64,000 bases of DNA from Prosthecodimorpha staleyi (GTDB lineage Bacteria; Pseudomonadota; Alphaproteobacteria; Rhizobiales; Ancalomicrobiaceae), in NCBI RefSeq assembly GCF_018729455.1, contig NZ_JAHHZF010000015.1:1-64000 (forward strand), in the 5' to 3' direction. Below the pieces are notes generated by a model that ran no database searches, was not told the origin of the DNA, and worked only from the letters and a program-made list of their open reading frames with translations. Made by a program: the position numbers and the translations under genes. Of the stretch, positions 44,075-53,115 are shown piece by piece; within the stretch, counting starts at the first letter, position 1, and every line of letters begins with the position of its first letter.

Positions 44075-45646
44075 ATGGCTGCACCCTTCAAGCTCGACGA
44101 CGACGGCGTCGTCGTGGTGATCGGCTCCGGCGCCGGCGGCGGCACGCTGGCGACCGATCTCGCCCTCAAGGGCATCAAGGTCGTCTGCCTGGAGGCAGGC
44201 GGGCGGCACGAGATCGAGGATTTCGAGAACGACGAATGGTCGAACTTCTCGAAGATCTCGTGGCTCGATCCGCGCACCACCTCCGGATCCTGGCGCGTGG
44301 CGCGCGACTTCCCCGGCTTGCCGGCCTGGATCGTGCGCGCGGTCGGCGGCTCGACCATCCACTGGGCCGGCGCCTCGCTGCGCTTCCAGGAGCATGAGTT
44401 CAAGGCCAAGACCACCTATGGCGAACTTGCCGGCGCCAACCTGCTCGACTGGCCGATCACGCTCGCCGAGATGGAGCCCTGGTACGAGAAGGCCGAGAAC
44501 CGGATGGGCACCACCCGGACCCACGGCATTCCCGGCCTGCCCGGCAACAACAACTACAAGGTGTTCGAAGCCGGCGCCAAGAAGCTCGGCTACAAGACCG
44601 TCTCGACCGGCAACATGTCGATCAACTCGCAGGCCCGCGACGGCCGCGGCGCCTGCCAGCAGATCGGCTTCTGCTTCCAGGGCTGCAAGTCGGGCGCCAA
44701 GTGGTCGACGCTCTATTCGGAAATCCCGAAGGGCGAGGCGACCGGCAATCTGGAGGTCCGGCCGAACAGCCATGTGCTGAAGATCGAGCACGACGCCTCC
44801 GGCAAGGTGACGGCGGTCGTCTATGCCGACAAGACCGGCACGGTCCAGCGTCAGAAGGCACGCATCGTGGCGGTGGCCGGCAATTCGATCGAGACGCCGC
44901 GGCTGCTGCTCAACTCCGCTTCCAACCTGTTCCCGAACGGGCTGGCCAATTCGTCGGGCCAGGTCGGGCGCAACTACATGCGCCACCTGACCGCCTCGGT
45001 CTATGCCGTGTTCGAGAAGCCGGTGAAGATGTGGCGCGGCACGACGATGGCGGGGATCATCAAGGACGAGTCCGTGCACGATCCCAAGCGCGGCTTCGCG
45101 GCCGGCTACGAGATGGAGACGCTGTCGCTCGGCCTGCCCTTCATGGCCGCGTTCCTGGATCCGGGCGGCTGGGGGCGGTCCTTCACCTCGGCCATGGACG
45201 GCTACGAGAACATGGCCGGCATGTGGATCGTCGGCGAGGACATGCCGCAGGAGAAGAACGGCATCACGCTGCACGCCACCCAGAAGGACAAATACGGGAT
45301 GCCGGTCCCGAACGTGCATTTCGACGACCATCCCAACGACATCGCCATGCGCAACCATGCCTGGAAGCAGGGCGCGGCGGTCTATGACGCGGTCGGCGCG
45401 GTCCGCACCTTCCCGACACCGCCCTATCCGTCGACCCACAATCTCGGCACCTGTCGCATGTCGGCCAATGCCCGCGACGGCGTCTGCAACAAATACGGCC
45501 AGACGCACGACGTGAAGAACCTGTTCATCTCCGACGGCAGCCAGTTCACCACCGGCGCCTCCGAGAACCCGACCCTGACGATCGTGGCGCTCGCCACGCG
45601 ACAGGCCGAGTTCATCGCCGCCGAGATGGGCAAGAAGAACATCTGA
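44075..45646 (+). CDS. GMC family FAD-dependent dehydrogenase, large subunit
   Basis: This 523-residue flavoprotein has the FAD motif GSGAGGG near 13-19 at the start of a Rossmann fold (VVVIGSGAGGGTLATDLAL, shown in part). RAVGGSTIHWAGASLRF near 88-104 is the GMC signature. The C-terminal active-site pair is His in STHNLGTCRMS and Asn in GASENPTLT. It has no signal peptide, so export would be by the Tat-signal partner. With the cytochrome c and small subunit it resembles LacABC-type periplasmic glycoside 3-dehydrogenases or gluconate/sorbitol dehydrogenases; the substrate is not determined. Confidence 0.88.
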   Translation: MAAPFKLDDDGVVVVIGSGAGGGTLATDLALKGIKVVCLEAGGRHEIEDFENDEWSNFSKISWLDPRTTSGSWRVARDFPGLPAWIVRAVGGSTIHWAGASLRFQEHEFKAKTTYGELAGANLLDWPITLAEMEPWYEKAENRMGTTRTHGIPGLPGNNNYKVFEAGAKKLGYKTVSTGNMSINSQARDGRGACQQIGFCFQGCKSGAKWSTLYSEIPKGEATGNLEVRPNSHVLKIEHDASGKVTAVVYADKTGTVQRQKARIVAVAGNSIETPRLLLNSASNLFPNGLANSSGQVGRNYMRHLTASVYAVFEKPVKMWRGTTMAGIIKDESVHDPKRGFAAGYEMETLSLGLPFMAAFLDPGGWGRSFTSAMDGYENMAGMWIVGEDMPQEKNGITLHATQKDKYGMPVPNVHFDDHPNDIAMRNHAWKQGAAVYDAVGAVRTFPTPPYPSTHNLGTCRMSANARDGVCNKYGQTHDVKNLFISDGSQFTTGASENPTLTIVALATRQAEFIAAEMGKKNI

Positions 45647-45664
45647 TCCGCTCCGCGCGCCTTG

Positions 45665-45701
45665 CGACCGGCGTCGGCACCCCCGGCGCCGGTCGTCCTT
45701 T
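45665..45701 (+). terminator. Terminator of the GMC dehydrogenase operon
   Basis: CGACCGGCG (45665-45673) pairs with CGCCGGTCG (45687-45695), followed by TCCTTT. The stem is perfect over nine bases with a 13-base loop, and it begins 18 bases past the stop. Confidence 0.55.
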
Positions 45702-45809
45702 CGGGCTATACGAAAAGTCTCTCCGGCACCGTGACAGATCGCTGCGCCGCACCATCTAGTCTCGCCGCGGCTGCGATTTAATGCGATCGAACGGACTGGA
45801 GGGCCTGTC

Positions 45810-46493
45810 ATGCTGCCAACGCGACTTCTCCACGGATATCGGAATTTCCGGTCGGGCCGGTACACGGTCGAACACGAGCGCTATCGCCATCTGGCCGAAG
45901 CCGGCCAGAAGCCCGAGACCATGATCATCGCCTGCTGCGACAGCCGCGCCGCGCCCGAGCTGATCTTCGACGCGCCGCCCGGCGATCTCTTCGTCGTGCG
46001 CAACGTCGCCAATCTGGTTCCACCCTACACCCCCGACGGCGAGCACCATGGCACCTCGGCGGCGCTCGAATTCGCCGTCATGGCGCTGCGGGTGAAGACG
46101 ATCGTGGTCATGGGTCACGGCCGCTGCGGCGGCATCGCGGCGGCGCTCAACGAGAATGCCGAACCGCTCTCGCCCGGCGACTTCATCGGCAAGTGGATCT
46201 CGCTCCTGGAACAGCCGGTCGCCGAATGCGCCTGCCACGAAGGCCTCGCGCCCGACCAGCGCCGCCATCTCCTGGAACGGATCTCGATCCGCCATTCCCT
46301 GAACAACCTGCGCAGCTTTCCTTGCGTCAATACCCTGGAAAGCCGCGGCAAGCTCGCCTTGCACGGTGCCTGGTTCGACATCAGCCTCGGCGAACTGCAC
46401 GTCTATGACGAAGCCTCCGATCGGTGGCAGGCGCTCGGCGATGCCGAGCCGACCGACACCGGCCTCTCGCGGGTGGCCATGCCGGCCGGCTGA
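45810..46493 (+). CDS. Beta-class carbonic anhydrase
   Basis: This 227-residue zinc enzyme interconverts CO2 and bicarbonate. Zinc ligands are Cys42 (CCDSR, with the Asp44-Arg46 dyad), His103 and Cys106 (MGHGRCGG). PPYTPDGEHHGTSAALEFAV near 71-90 is the conserved helix region. There is no signal peptide, so it is cytoplasmic. The ATG at 45810 has a GGAGGG site about eight bases upstream. It stands alone between the dehydrogenase operon and leuB. Confidence 0.93.
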   Translation: MLPTRLLHGYRNFRSGRYTVEHERYRHLAEAGQKPETMIIACCDSRAAPELIFDAPPGDLFVVRNVANLVPPYTPDGEHHGTSAALEFAVMALRVKTIVVMGHGRCGGIAAALNENAEPLSPGDFIGKWISLLEQPVAECACHEGLAPDQRRHLLERISIRHSLNNLRSFPCVNTLESRGKLALHGAWFDISLGELHVYDEASDRWQALGDAEPTDTGLSRVAMPAG

Positions 46494-46547
46494 CGCCATC
46501 GGCAGGGGTCTCGTACCGGCGCGCATGGGCTCGGTCCGCCGCGCTTT

Positions 46548-46567
46548 TTGGTACCTATTCGTACCAA
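46548..46567. promoter_or_regulatory. Perfect inverted repeat upstream of leuB (candidate operator)
   Basis: TTGGTAC (46548-46554) and GTACCAA (46561-46567) are perfect inverted arms around a six-base spacer CTATTC, giving a centre-to-centre spacing of 13 bp. It is preceded by a T-run and lies about 115 bp before leuB in the gap after the carbonic anhydrase gene. This is a typical dimeric-regulator geometry; the regulator is unknown. Confidence 0.4.
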
Positions 46568-46680
46568 CGCCAGACCGGCACGCCGAACGTTGCCGCCCTT
46601 GAGGACGCTTGCTAAAGAACGCCGCTCGTTCCGGCTCCGCCCCGACGCGTCCCGGCCACCCAGACCCTGCGAGGAACCCC

Positions 46681-47793
46681 ATGGCGTCCCACAATCTCCT
46701 TCTCCTGCCCGGCGACGGGATCGGCCCCGAGATCATGGGAGAGGCCAAGGGCATTCTGAACTGGTTCGGCAAGCGCGGCATCGCGTCCTTCGAGACCGAG
46801 ACGGCGCTGGTCGGCGGCGCCTCCTATGACGCCTGCGGGAAGGCCATCTCCGAGGACACGATGAAGCTTGCCGACCAGGCCGATGCGGTCCTGTTCGGCG
46901 CGGTCGGCGGCCCGAAGTGGGACGGCGTGCCCTATGACGCGCGCCCGGAGGCCGGATTGCTGCGCCTGCGCAAGGATCTCGGCCTGTTCGCCAACCTGCG
47001 CCCGGCCATCTGCTATCCGGCGCTTGCCGACGCCTCCTCGCTGAAGCGCGACGTGGTCGAGGGCCTCGACATCCTGATCCTGCGCGAACTCACCGGCGGC
47101 GTCTATTTCGGCGAGCCGAAGGAGATCGTGACGCTGGAGAACGGGGAGAAGCGCGCGGTCGACACCCAGCTCTACACGACCCACGAGATCGAGCGCATCG
47201 CCCGCGTCGCATTCGATCTCGCCCGCACCCGGCGCAACAAGGTCTCCTCGGCCGAGAAGCGCAACGTCATGAAGTCCGGCGTGCTGTGGAACCAGGTCGT
47301 CACCAAGATCGGCAAGGAAGAATATCCGGACGTGCAGCTCGAGCACGTGCTCGCCGACAACTGCGCCATGCAGCTCGTGCGCTGGCCGAAGCAGTATGAC
47401 GTGATCGTCTGCGACAACCTGTTCGGCGACATCCTGTCCGACGTGGCCGCCATGCTGACCGGCTCGCTCGGCATGCTGCCCTCCGCCTCGCTCGGCGCCC
47501 CCGATCCGACCACCGGCCAGCGCAAGTCGCTCTACGAGCCGGTGCACGGCTCCGCCCCGGACATCGCCGGCCGCAGCCTCGCCAACCCGATCGCCATGAT
47601 CGCTTCCGTCGGCATGGCGCTGCGCTATTCCTTCGGCCTCGGCGAGGCCGCCGACCTGCTCGACAAGGCCATCGCCAACGTGCTGGCCACCGGCACCCGC
47701 ACCAAGGACATTGCCGAGAAGGGCTCCAACGCGGTCAGCACCCAGGAGATGGGCGCCGCCATCCTCAAGGAACTGGAGAGCCTCGCCCGCTGA
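46681..47793 (+). CDS. leuB: 3-isopropylmalate dehydrogenase
   Basis: This 370-residue NAD-dependent beta-decarboxylating dehydrogenase of leucine synthesis begins [14 protein letters not shown] near 6-19. The substrate-binding arginines lie in [17 protein letters not shown] near 91-107. The LeuB-type motif [11 protein letters not shown] is near 137-147. The metal-binding aspartates are in [16 protein letters not shown] near 244-259, and the NAD-specific loop [12 protein letters not shown] is near 286-297. The ATG at 46681 gives the normal N-terminus; a TTG at 46609 would add a non-homologous leader. A terminator follows. Confidence 0.95.
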   Translation: MASHNLLLLPGDGIGPEIMGEAKGILNWFGKRGIASFETETALVGGASYDACGKAISEDTMKLADQADAVLFGAVGGPKWDGVPYDARPEAGLLRLRKDLGLFANLRPAICYPALADASSLKRDVVEGLDILILRELTGGVYFGEPKEIVTLENGEKRAVDTQLYTTHEIERIARVAFDLARTRRNKVSSAEKRNVMKSGVLWNQVVTKIGKEEYPDVQLEHVLADNCAMQLVRWPKQYDVIVCDNLFGDILSDVAAMLTGSLGMLPSASLGAPDPTTGQRKSLYEPVHGSAPDIAGRSLANPIAMIASVGMALRYSFGLGEAADLLDKAIANVLATGTRTKDIAEKGSNAVSTQEMGAAILKELESLAR

Positions 47794-47828
47794 TCGGGAC
47801 CACGGCTTCCCCAAATCGCATCGTCCGC

Positions 47829-47861
47829 GCGGGCCGGTCCTCGGATCGGCCCGCTCCTTTT
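47829..47861 (+). terminator. Rho-independent terminator of leuB
   Basis: GCGGGCCG (47829-47836) pairs perfectly with CGGCCCGC (47847-47854), followed by TCCTTTT. It lies between convergent leuB and the minus-strand exported protein gene. Confidence 0.75.
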
Positions 47862-47934
47862 GGAGACGTCGCGCCGGCCGTCCGATTCCGTCCGATCATC
47901 GCGGACGGAATCCCGGACGCCTTGCCGACGGGGT

Positions 47935-49473
47935 TCACCTGACCGTCACCGGGACGCGATCGATGACCGCATCGGCGGTTCCCGGACGACCATAGACATA
48001 GACGAGATCATAGCGGCCGGGCTTTGCCGGCGCGGGGATATCGAAAGCCGTCAGATTGCGCACGTCGTGCATCGTATCGGTCCCGAAGCGCGGCAGCGGC
48101 AAGCCCGGCGGCAGGAAACCGACCTTGTCGAAGAACATGGCCTTCATGGCGAACCGCACCGGCAGTGTCCCCCCGGGCGCAACCTCTCCGGCGACGTCGA
48201 CGAAGGCCCGCCCGGTCACCGTCACGGTCTTGCGTGCCAACACGATCCCGTCCGAAAAAGTGACCAGACGCGCCTCGTAGCGACCTTCCGGCGCGGGAAA
48301 GCGCTCCGTGCTGCCCTTGATGCCTTCGGCGACCTTTCGTGTCGGCCGACCGGCTTTGTCGAACGCCCAGATCTCGATCGAGCTTCCGCTCAGACCGGGC
48401 AATTCGGGCTTGATCCGCTCGTGAAGGGATATCGAATCGGGCAGGCCGACCGTGTAGTTCCGCGCCGATACGGAGAGATCCCGCACGACCAGTACATCCT
48501 TGTCGTCCGGGCCGACGGCCACGACGACCCGATAGCGGCCCGCCAGCGGCGGCGCCGTCAGCCTGTAGCGCCTGCCGGTATCGCCGCCGCCGGTGACCGG
48601 TTCGCCCCGATCATGAAAGCTCTCTTCGCCATCGGCTTTGCGCCCGAGCAGAACCGGCGGCCGGGCCGCAAGGCCGGACCGGCCTCGAAGCGTCACTTCG
48701 AAGATGTCGCCCGCCGTGACCGTTGTCGGCGCGTCGACTGCGATGTCCGGCTTTTCGACCCGCACGGGCCAATCCGCGAGCACCAGGCGCGGCGCGCAGG
48801 TCATATAGACGATCCTATAGGCACCCGGTTTGGCCGGAAGCGACACCTCGCCCTGACCGATCTCGTTCGGCCAGGATTCCCGGATCAACGACGCGCCGGG
48901 ATCGGTGCGCAAGCCGTAGACCCCATCCGTGAACCCGGTCAGGGGGACATGCACCACCGCCCCGCCCGGCGCCGTCGCCTCCACCGGCACCGGCGCAAGC
49001 GGGGCGATCGACCGGTCGAGCTTGACGGTGACGGCGGGCGGGGCTCCGGGGCCGACCCGGAAAGCCGCGGTGCCCCAGGCGACCGTCTTCCCCGGCAGCA
49101 CGGCGTTGACGGCGTAGCTCCCCTCCGGCAGCGCGACCGTGCCGGGTTCGCCGTCGAACAGGAAACGGCTCCAGTCCTTGTCCTTGTAGAGCACGCCGAT
49201 CCGGGCGCCGCGCACCGGCTTGCCGTCGGCACCGACCACCCGGACGGTCACCGGCTTGCGCGGCTTCTCGCCGAGATGGTCGCGCAGCGCCGCGTCGAGC
49301 ACGGCGAGCGGCAGGAACAGCCCGGTCAGAAGCGCCGGCAGGTCGTGGCGCCGCTCGAGCGGCTGGAACGATCCCGCACAGGGAAAGCCCGTTTCGGCCG
49401 CGCCGGCCGGGCGGATCGAAACGGATGTCAGGGCAGCGACGAGGCCGACGGCGAAGCGGGACAGGATTCGCAC
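47935..49473 (-). CDS. Large exported protein with repeated beta-sandwich modules
   Basis: This 512-residue protein starts at GTG 49473, which puts a signal peptide (RILSRFAVGLVAALTSVSI, cleavage near AGAA at 24-27) at the N-terminus; an AAGGG site precedes it. After a short helical region (about 35-70) there are several beta-sandwich-like modules. The pattern PVTVRVVGADGKPVRGARI near 74-92 is that of a carboxypeptidase-regulatory-like / Ig-type domain, and later modules share paired strand patterns such as RYRVVVAVGPDDKDVLVV. No catalytic motif is seen. It is divergent from the transglutaminase operon. The family was not identified. Confidence 0.65.
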   Translation of the reverse strand: MRILSRFAVGLVAALTSVSIRPAGAAETGFPCAGSFQPLERRHDLPALLTGLFLPLAVLDAALRDHLGEKPRKPVTVRVVGADGKPVRGARIGVLYKDKDWSRFLFDGEPGTVALPEGSYAVNAVLPGKTVAWGTAAFRVGPGAPPAVTVKLDRSIAPLAPVPVEATAPGGAVVHVPLTGFTDGVYGLRTDPGASLIRESWPNEIGQGEVSLPAKPGAYRIVYMTCAPRLVLADWPVRVEKPDIAVDAPTTVTAGDIFEVTLRGRSGLAARPPVLLGRKADGEESFHDRGEPVTGGGDTGRRYRLTAPPLAGRYRVVVAVGPDDKDVLVVRDLSVSARNYTVGLPDSISLHERIKPELPGLSGSSIEIWAFDKAGRPTRKVAEGIKGSTERFPAPEGRYEARLVTFSDGIVLARKTVTVTGRAFVDVAGEVAPGGTLPVRFAMKAMFFDKVGFLPPGLPLPRFGTDTMHDVRNLTAFDIPAPAKPGRYDLVYVYGRPGTADAVIDRVPVTVR

Positions 49474-49646
49474 GGAGAAACCCTTCGCGAGAGGTGGCCG
49501 CCATGGGACCGTGAACCTGCCGCTTCGGCAAGACCCGGCGGAACCCTGACGGCATTTGTCATCCCCGCCACCCCGCGGAGGCGCGCCGGGCGCCGATCGC
49601 ATGGCTGCAGACCCCAAATCCCGGGGAGCCGTTGCCGTTCCGCCAC

Positions 49647-49671
49647 GGGCGGCGGTCGCATACCGCCGCCC
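49647..49671. repeat. Strong hairpin in the 314-bp divergent gap
   Basis: GGGCGGCGGT (49647-49656) pairs perfectly with ACCGCCGCCC (49662-49671) around a five-base loop CGCAT. It lies between the exported-protein gene (minus) and the transglutaminase operon (plus), just upstream of a candidate promoter. It may be an operator or an insulating hairpin. Confidence 0.5.
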
Positions 49672-49683
49672 AAAGTGAAGGCT

Positions 49684-49711
49684 TTGCATACCGTTGCCCA
49701 GGAACTAGGCT
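49684..49711 (+). promoter_or_regulatory. Candidate promoter for the transglutaminase operon
   Basis: TTGCAT (49684-49689) and TAGGCT (49706-49711) are separated by 16 bases, ending 76 bases before the proposed start of the first gene. The -10 match is partial. Confidence 0.3.
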
Positions 49712-49787
49712 AAAGGTTCGGATCCCTTCGGGGCCCCGCTTCGATCGGGGCCGATGCCTCACGCCGAGACAGCCAGCGAGCCCGACA

Positions 49788-52700
49788 TTGGCCATCCTGA
49801 CCGCGCTACACCACGTCACCGCCTATCGCTACGACCGGCCGGTCACCCTCGGCCCGCAGGTCATCCGGCTGCGTCCGGCGCCGCATTCGCGGACCCGCGT
49901 GCCGAGCTATTCGCTGAAGGTCGTGCCCGAACAGCATTTCATCAACTGGCAGCAGGATCCGCACGGCAACTGGCTGGCGCGGCTGGTCTTCCCGGAGAAG
50001 ACGACGGAGTTCCGCGTCGAGGTCGACCTGCTCGCCGAGATGGCGGTCTACAATCCGTTCGACTTCTTCGTCGAGAGCTATGCCGAGAAGTATCCTTTCG
50101 CCTACACGCCCGAACTGGCCGTGGAACTGGCGCCCTATCTAGTCACCGAGCCGGCCGGGCCGGAATTCGAGGCCTATCTGGCGGGTATCGATCGCGGTGA
50201 AATGCCGATCGTCGACTTCCTGGTCGCCGTCAACCAGCGCCTGTCGCAGGACATCCGCTACGTGATCCGGATGGAACCGGGCGTCCAGGAACCGAACGAC
50301 ACCCTGGCGCTCGCCTCCGGCTCGTGCCGCGACACCGGCTGGCTGCTGGTCCAGCTTCTGCGCCGGCTCGGCCTCGCCGCGCGTTTCGTCTCCGGCTACC
50401 TGATCCAGCTCAAGGCCGACATCGCCGCGCTCGACGGCCCGTCGGGCACCGACCACGACTTCACCGATCTGCATGCCTGGTGCGAGGTCTATATTCCGGG
50501 CGCCGGCTGGGTCGGCCTCGATCCGACCTCCGGCCTCTTCGCCGGAGAAGGCCACATCCCGCTGGCCGGCACGCCGCACTACCGCTCTGCCGCTCCGATC
50601 ACCGGCACCGTCTCGGCCTATGGCGGCCAGGCCGAGGTCGAGTTCCATTTCGACATGCGGGTCACCCGCATCGCCGAGAAGCCGCGCGTCACGGCGCCCT
50701 TCTCGGACGATGCCTGGGCGGCCCTGGACGATCTCGGCCGCAAGGTCGACGAGGATCTGGTCAAGCACGACGTCCGCTTGACCATGGGCGGCGAGCCGAC
50801 TTTCGTGTCGATCGACGACTACCAGTCGGCCGAGTGGAACACCGCCGCGGTCGGACCGACCAAGCGCGACCGGGCCGACGATCTGATCCGACGCCTGCGC
50901 GAGCGCTTCGCCCCCGGCGGCTTCCTGCATTACGGCCAGGGCAAATGGTATCCGGGCGAAAGCCTGCCGCGCTGGTCCTTTGCGCTCTATTGGCGCAAGG
51001 ACGGCAAGCCGGTCTGGCGCAATCCCGACCTGATCGCCCGGGAGGGCGGCCCGCGCGGCGCCACCGTCGAGGCGGCCGAGAAGGTCTGCGCCGGGATCGC
51101 CGAGCGCCTGGACATCGGCGCCGACTATGTCATTCCGGCCTACGAGGATCCGGCGCACTGGATCCTGAAGGAGATCGAACTCCCCGACAACGTCACCACC
51201 CAGGACTCCAAGCTCGAAAACCCCGAAGACCGGCACCGCATCGCCAAGGTCTTCGAGCATGGCCTCGCCCGGCCGACCGGCTACGTGCTGCCGGTCCAGC
51301 GCTGGCAGGCGGCGGCCGGCACCGGCTGGTACTCCGAGAAATGGCGGCTGAGGCGCCAGAAGCTGTTCCTGATCCCCGGCGACAGCCCGGTCGGCTACCG
51401 TCTGCCGATCGCCTCGCTGCCCTGGATCCCGCCGGCCAACTATCCCTACATCACTGAGCGCGACACCTTCCTGCAGCTCCCGCCCCTGCCCGATCCCGAC
51501 GAACTTGCACAGGTCTACAGCCGCTCCGAGGCGCCGACCCGCGCGACCCAGCGCTTTCTCGAGGAGATCGGCGCCAACCAGGTGCGCACGGCGATGACGG
51601 TCGAGCCGCGCGACGGCGTGCTGCATGTCTTCATGCCGCCGGTCTCCGCGCTCGACGACTATCTGGAACTGCTCGCTGCCGTCGAACTGACCGCCGCCAC
51701 GGTCGGCGTTCCGGTCCATATCGAGGGCTACCCGCCGCCGTGGGATCCGCGCCTCGACGTGATCAAGGTGACGCCCGACCCCGGCGTCATCGAGGTCAAC
51801 GTCCAGCCGGCAGGCTCCTGGGACGAATGCGTGGCGATCACCACCGGCCTCTACGAGGACGCCCGGCACAGCCGGCTCGGCACCGAGAAGTTCATGGTCG
51901 ACGGTCGCCATACGGGCACGGGCGGCGGCAACCATGTCGTGGTCGGCGCCCGTTTCCCGGTCGACAGTCCGTTCCTGCGCCGCCCGGATCTGCTCAAGAG
52001 CCTGGTGCTCTACTGGCAGCGCCGGCCCTCGCTGTCTTTCCTGTTCTCCGGCCTGTTCATCGGGCCGACCAGCCAGGCGCCGCGTATCGACGAGGCGCGT
52101 CACGATGCGCTCTACGAGCTGGAAATCGCACTCGCCAACGTGCCGACGCCCTGGACCGGCAATCCGCCGCTGCCCTGGCTGACCGACCGGCTGTTCCGCA
52201 ACCTGCTGACCGACGTGTCGGGCAACACGCACCGTACCGAGATCTGCATCGACAAGCTGTTCTCGCCGGACGGCCCGACCGGGCGGCTCGGCCTGGTCGA
52301 GTTCCGCTCCTTCGAGATGCCGCCGGACGCGCGCATGAGCCTCGCCCAGCAGCTCCTGCTGCGGGCCGTCATCGCCTGGCTGTGGCGCGAGCCGCAGGAG
52401 GGCGAATTCGCCCGCTGGGGCACGGCGCTGCACGATCGCTTCATGCTGCCGCATTTCGTCTGGGAGGACTTCCTCGGCGTCCTCGACGATCTGAACCGCG
52501 CCGGCTACGCCTTCGACCCGGTCTGGTTCGAGGCGCAGCGCGAGTTCCGCTTCCCCTTCTACGGGGCCGTCGAGCATGCCGGCGTGAAGCTGGAGATCCG
52601 CACCGCGCTCGAGCCCTGGCACGTCACCGGCGAGGAGGGCGCGGCCGGCGGCACCGTGCGCTATGTCGACAGCTCGACCGAGCGTCTGCAGGTGAAGGCG

Positions 52701-53102
52701 GAAGGCCTCAATCCGGCGCGGCATGTGGTCACGGCCAATGGTCGCCGGGTGCCGATGACCTCGACCGGCCGCTCCGGCGAATTCGTGGCCGGCATCCGCT
52801 ACAAGGCCTGGCAGCCGGCCTCGGGCATCCATCCGACCCTGCCTGTGAACGCGCCGCTGACCATCGACGTTCTCGACCGCTGGACCGGTCGATCGCTCGG
52901 CGGCTGCGTCTATCATGTGGCGCATCCGGGCGGGCGCAACTACGATACCTTCCCGGTCAATTCCTACGAGGCCGAGGCGCGCCGGCTTGCCCGCTTCTTC
53001 GATCACGGCCATACACCGGGCTTCGCGGCCGTCCCGCCGGACGAGCGCAGCCTCGATTTCCCGCTGACGCTCGACCTGCGCCGTCCGCCGCCCCGCCTCT
53101 GA
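49788..53102 (+). CDS. Transglutaminase-like protein with C-terminal DUF2126
   Basis: This 1104-residue protein has, in order, a bacterial transglutaminase-like N-terminal beta domain ([20 protein letters not shown] near 6-25), a transglutaminase core with catalytic Cys in [20 protein letters not shown] near 180, His in DLHAWCEVY near 229 and Asp in GLDPTSG, and then the long DUF2126 region (from about 330; e.g. [25 protein letters not shown] and [16 protein letters not shown]). DUF2126 is predicted to be a GCS-like amidoligase. The start is taken as TTG at 49788, matching the family opening; upstream sequence is non-homologous. It leads an operon with the ATP-grasp-alpha-E gene 13 bp later. 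Confidence 0.9.
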   Translation: MAILTALHHVTAYRYDRPVTLGPQVIRLRPAPHSRTRVPSYSLKVVPEQHFINWQQDPHGNWLARLVFPEKTTEFRVEVDLLAEMAVYNPFDFFVESYAEKYPFAYTPELAVELAPYLVTEPAGPEFEAYLAGIDRGEMPIVDFLVAVNQRLSQDIRYVIRMEPGVQEPNDTLALASGSCRDTGWLLVQLLRRLGLAARFVSGYLIQLKADIAALDGPSGTDHDFTDLHAWCEVYIPGAGWVGLDPTSGLFAGEGHIPLAGTPHYRSAAPITGTVSAYGGQAEVEFHFDMRVTRIAEKPRVTAPFSDDAWAALDDLGRKVDEDLVKHDVRLTMGGEPTFVSIDDYQSAEWNTAAVGPTKRDRADDLIRRLRERFAPGGFLHYGQGKWYPGESLPRWSFALYWRKDGKPVWRNPDLIAREGGPRGATVEAAEKVCAGIAERLDIGADYVIPAYEDPAHWILKEIELPDNVTTQDSKLENPEDRHRIAKVFEHGLARPTGYVLPVQRWQAAAGTGWYSEKWRLRRQKLFLIPGDSPVGYRLPIASLPWIPPANYPYITERDTFLQLPPLPDPDELAQVYSRSEAPTRATQRFLEEIGANQVRTAMTVEPRDGVLHVFMPPVSALDDYLELLAAVELTAATVGVPVHIEGYPPPWDPRLDVIKVTPDPGVIEVNVQPAGSWDECVAITTGLYEDARHSRLGTEKFMVDGRHTGTGGGNHVVVGARFPVDSPFLRRPDLLKSLVLYWQRRPSLSFLFSGLFIGPTSQAPRIDEARHDALYELEIALANVPTPWTGNPPLPWLTDRLFRNLLTDVSGNTHRTEICIDKLFSPDGPTGRLGLVEFRSFEMPPDARMSLAQQLLLRAVIAWLWREPQEGEFARWGTALHDRFMLPHFVWEDFLGVLDDLNRAGYAFDPVWFEAQREFRFPFYGAVEHAGVKLEIRTALEPWHVTGEEGAAGGTVRYVDSSTERLQVKAEGLNPARHVVTANGRRVPMTSTGRSGEFVAGIRYKAWQPASGIHPTLPVNAPLTIDVLDRWTGRSLGGCVYHVAHPGGRNYDTFPVNSYEAEARRLARFFDHGHTPGFAAVPPDERSLDFPLTLDLRRPPPRL

Positions 53103-53115
53103 GGTTCCTTTCGGA

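Noticed and set aside
50139-53012. A 957-codon open frame on the minus strand
   Set aside because: It is antisense to the transglutaminase-DUF2126 gene with the same unnatural composition; no motif was recognised.
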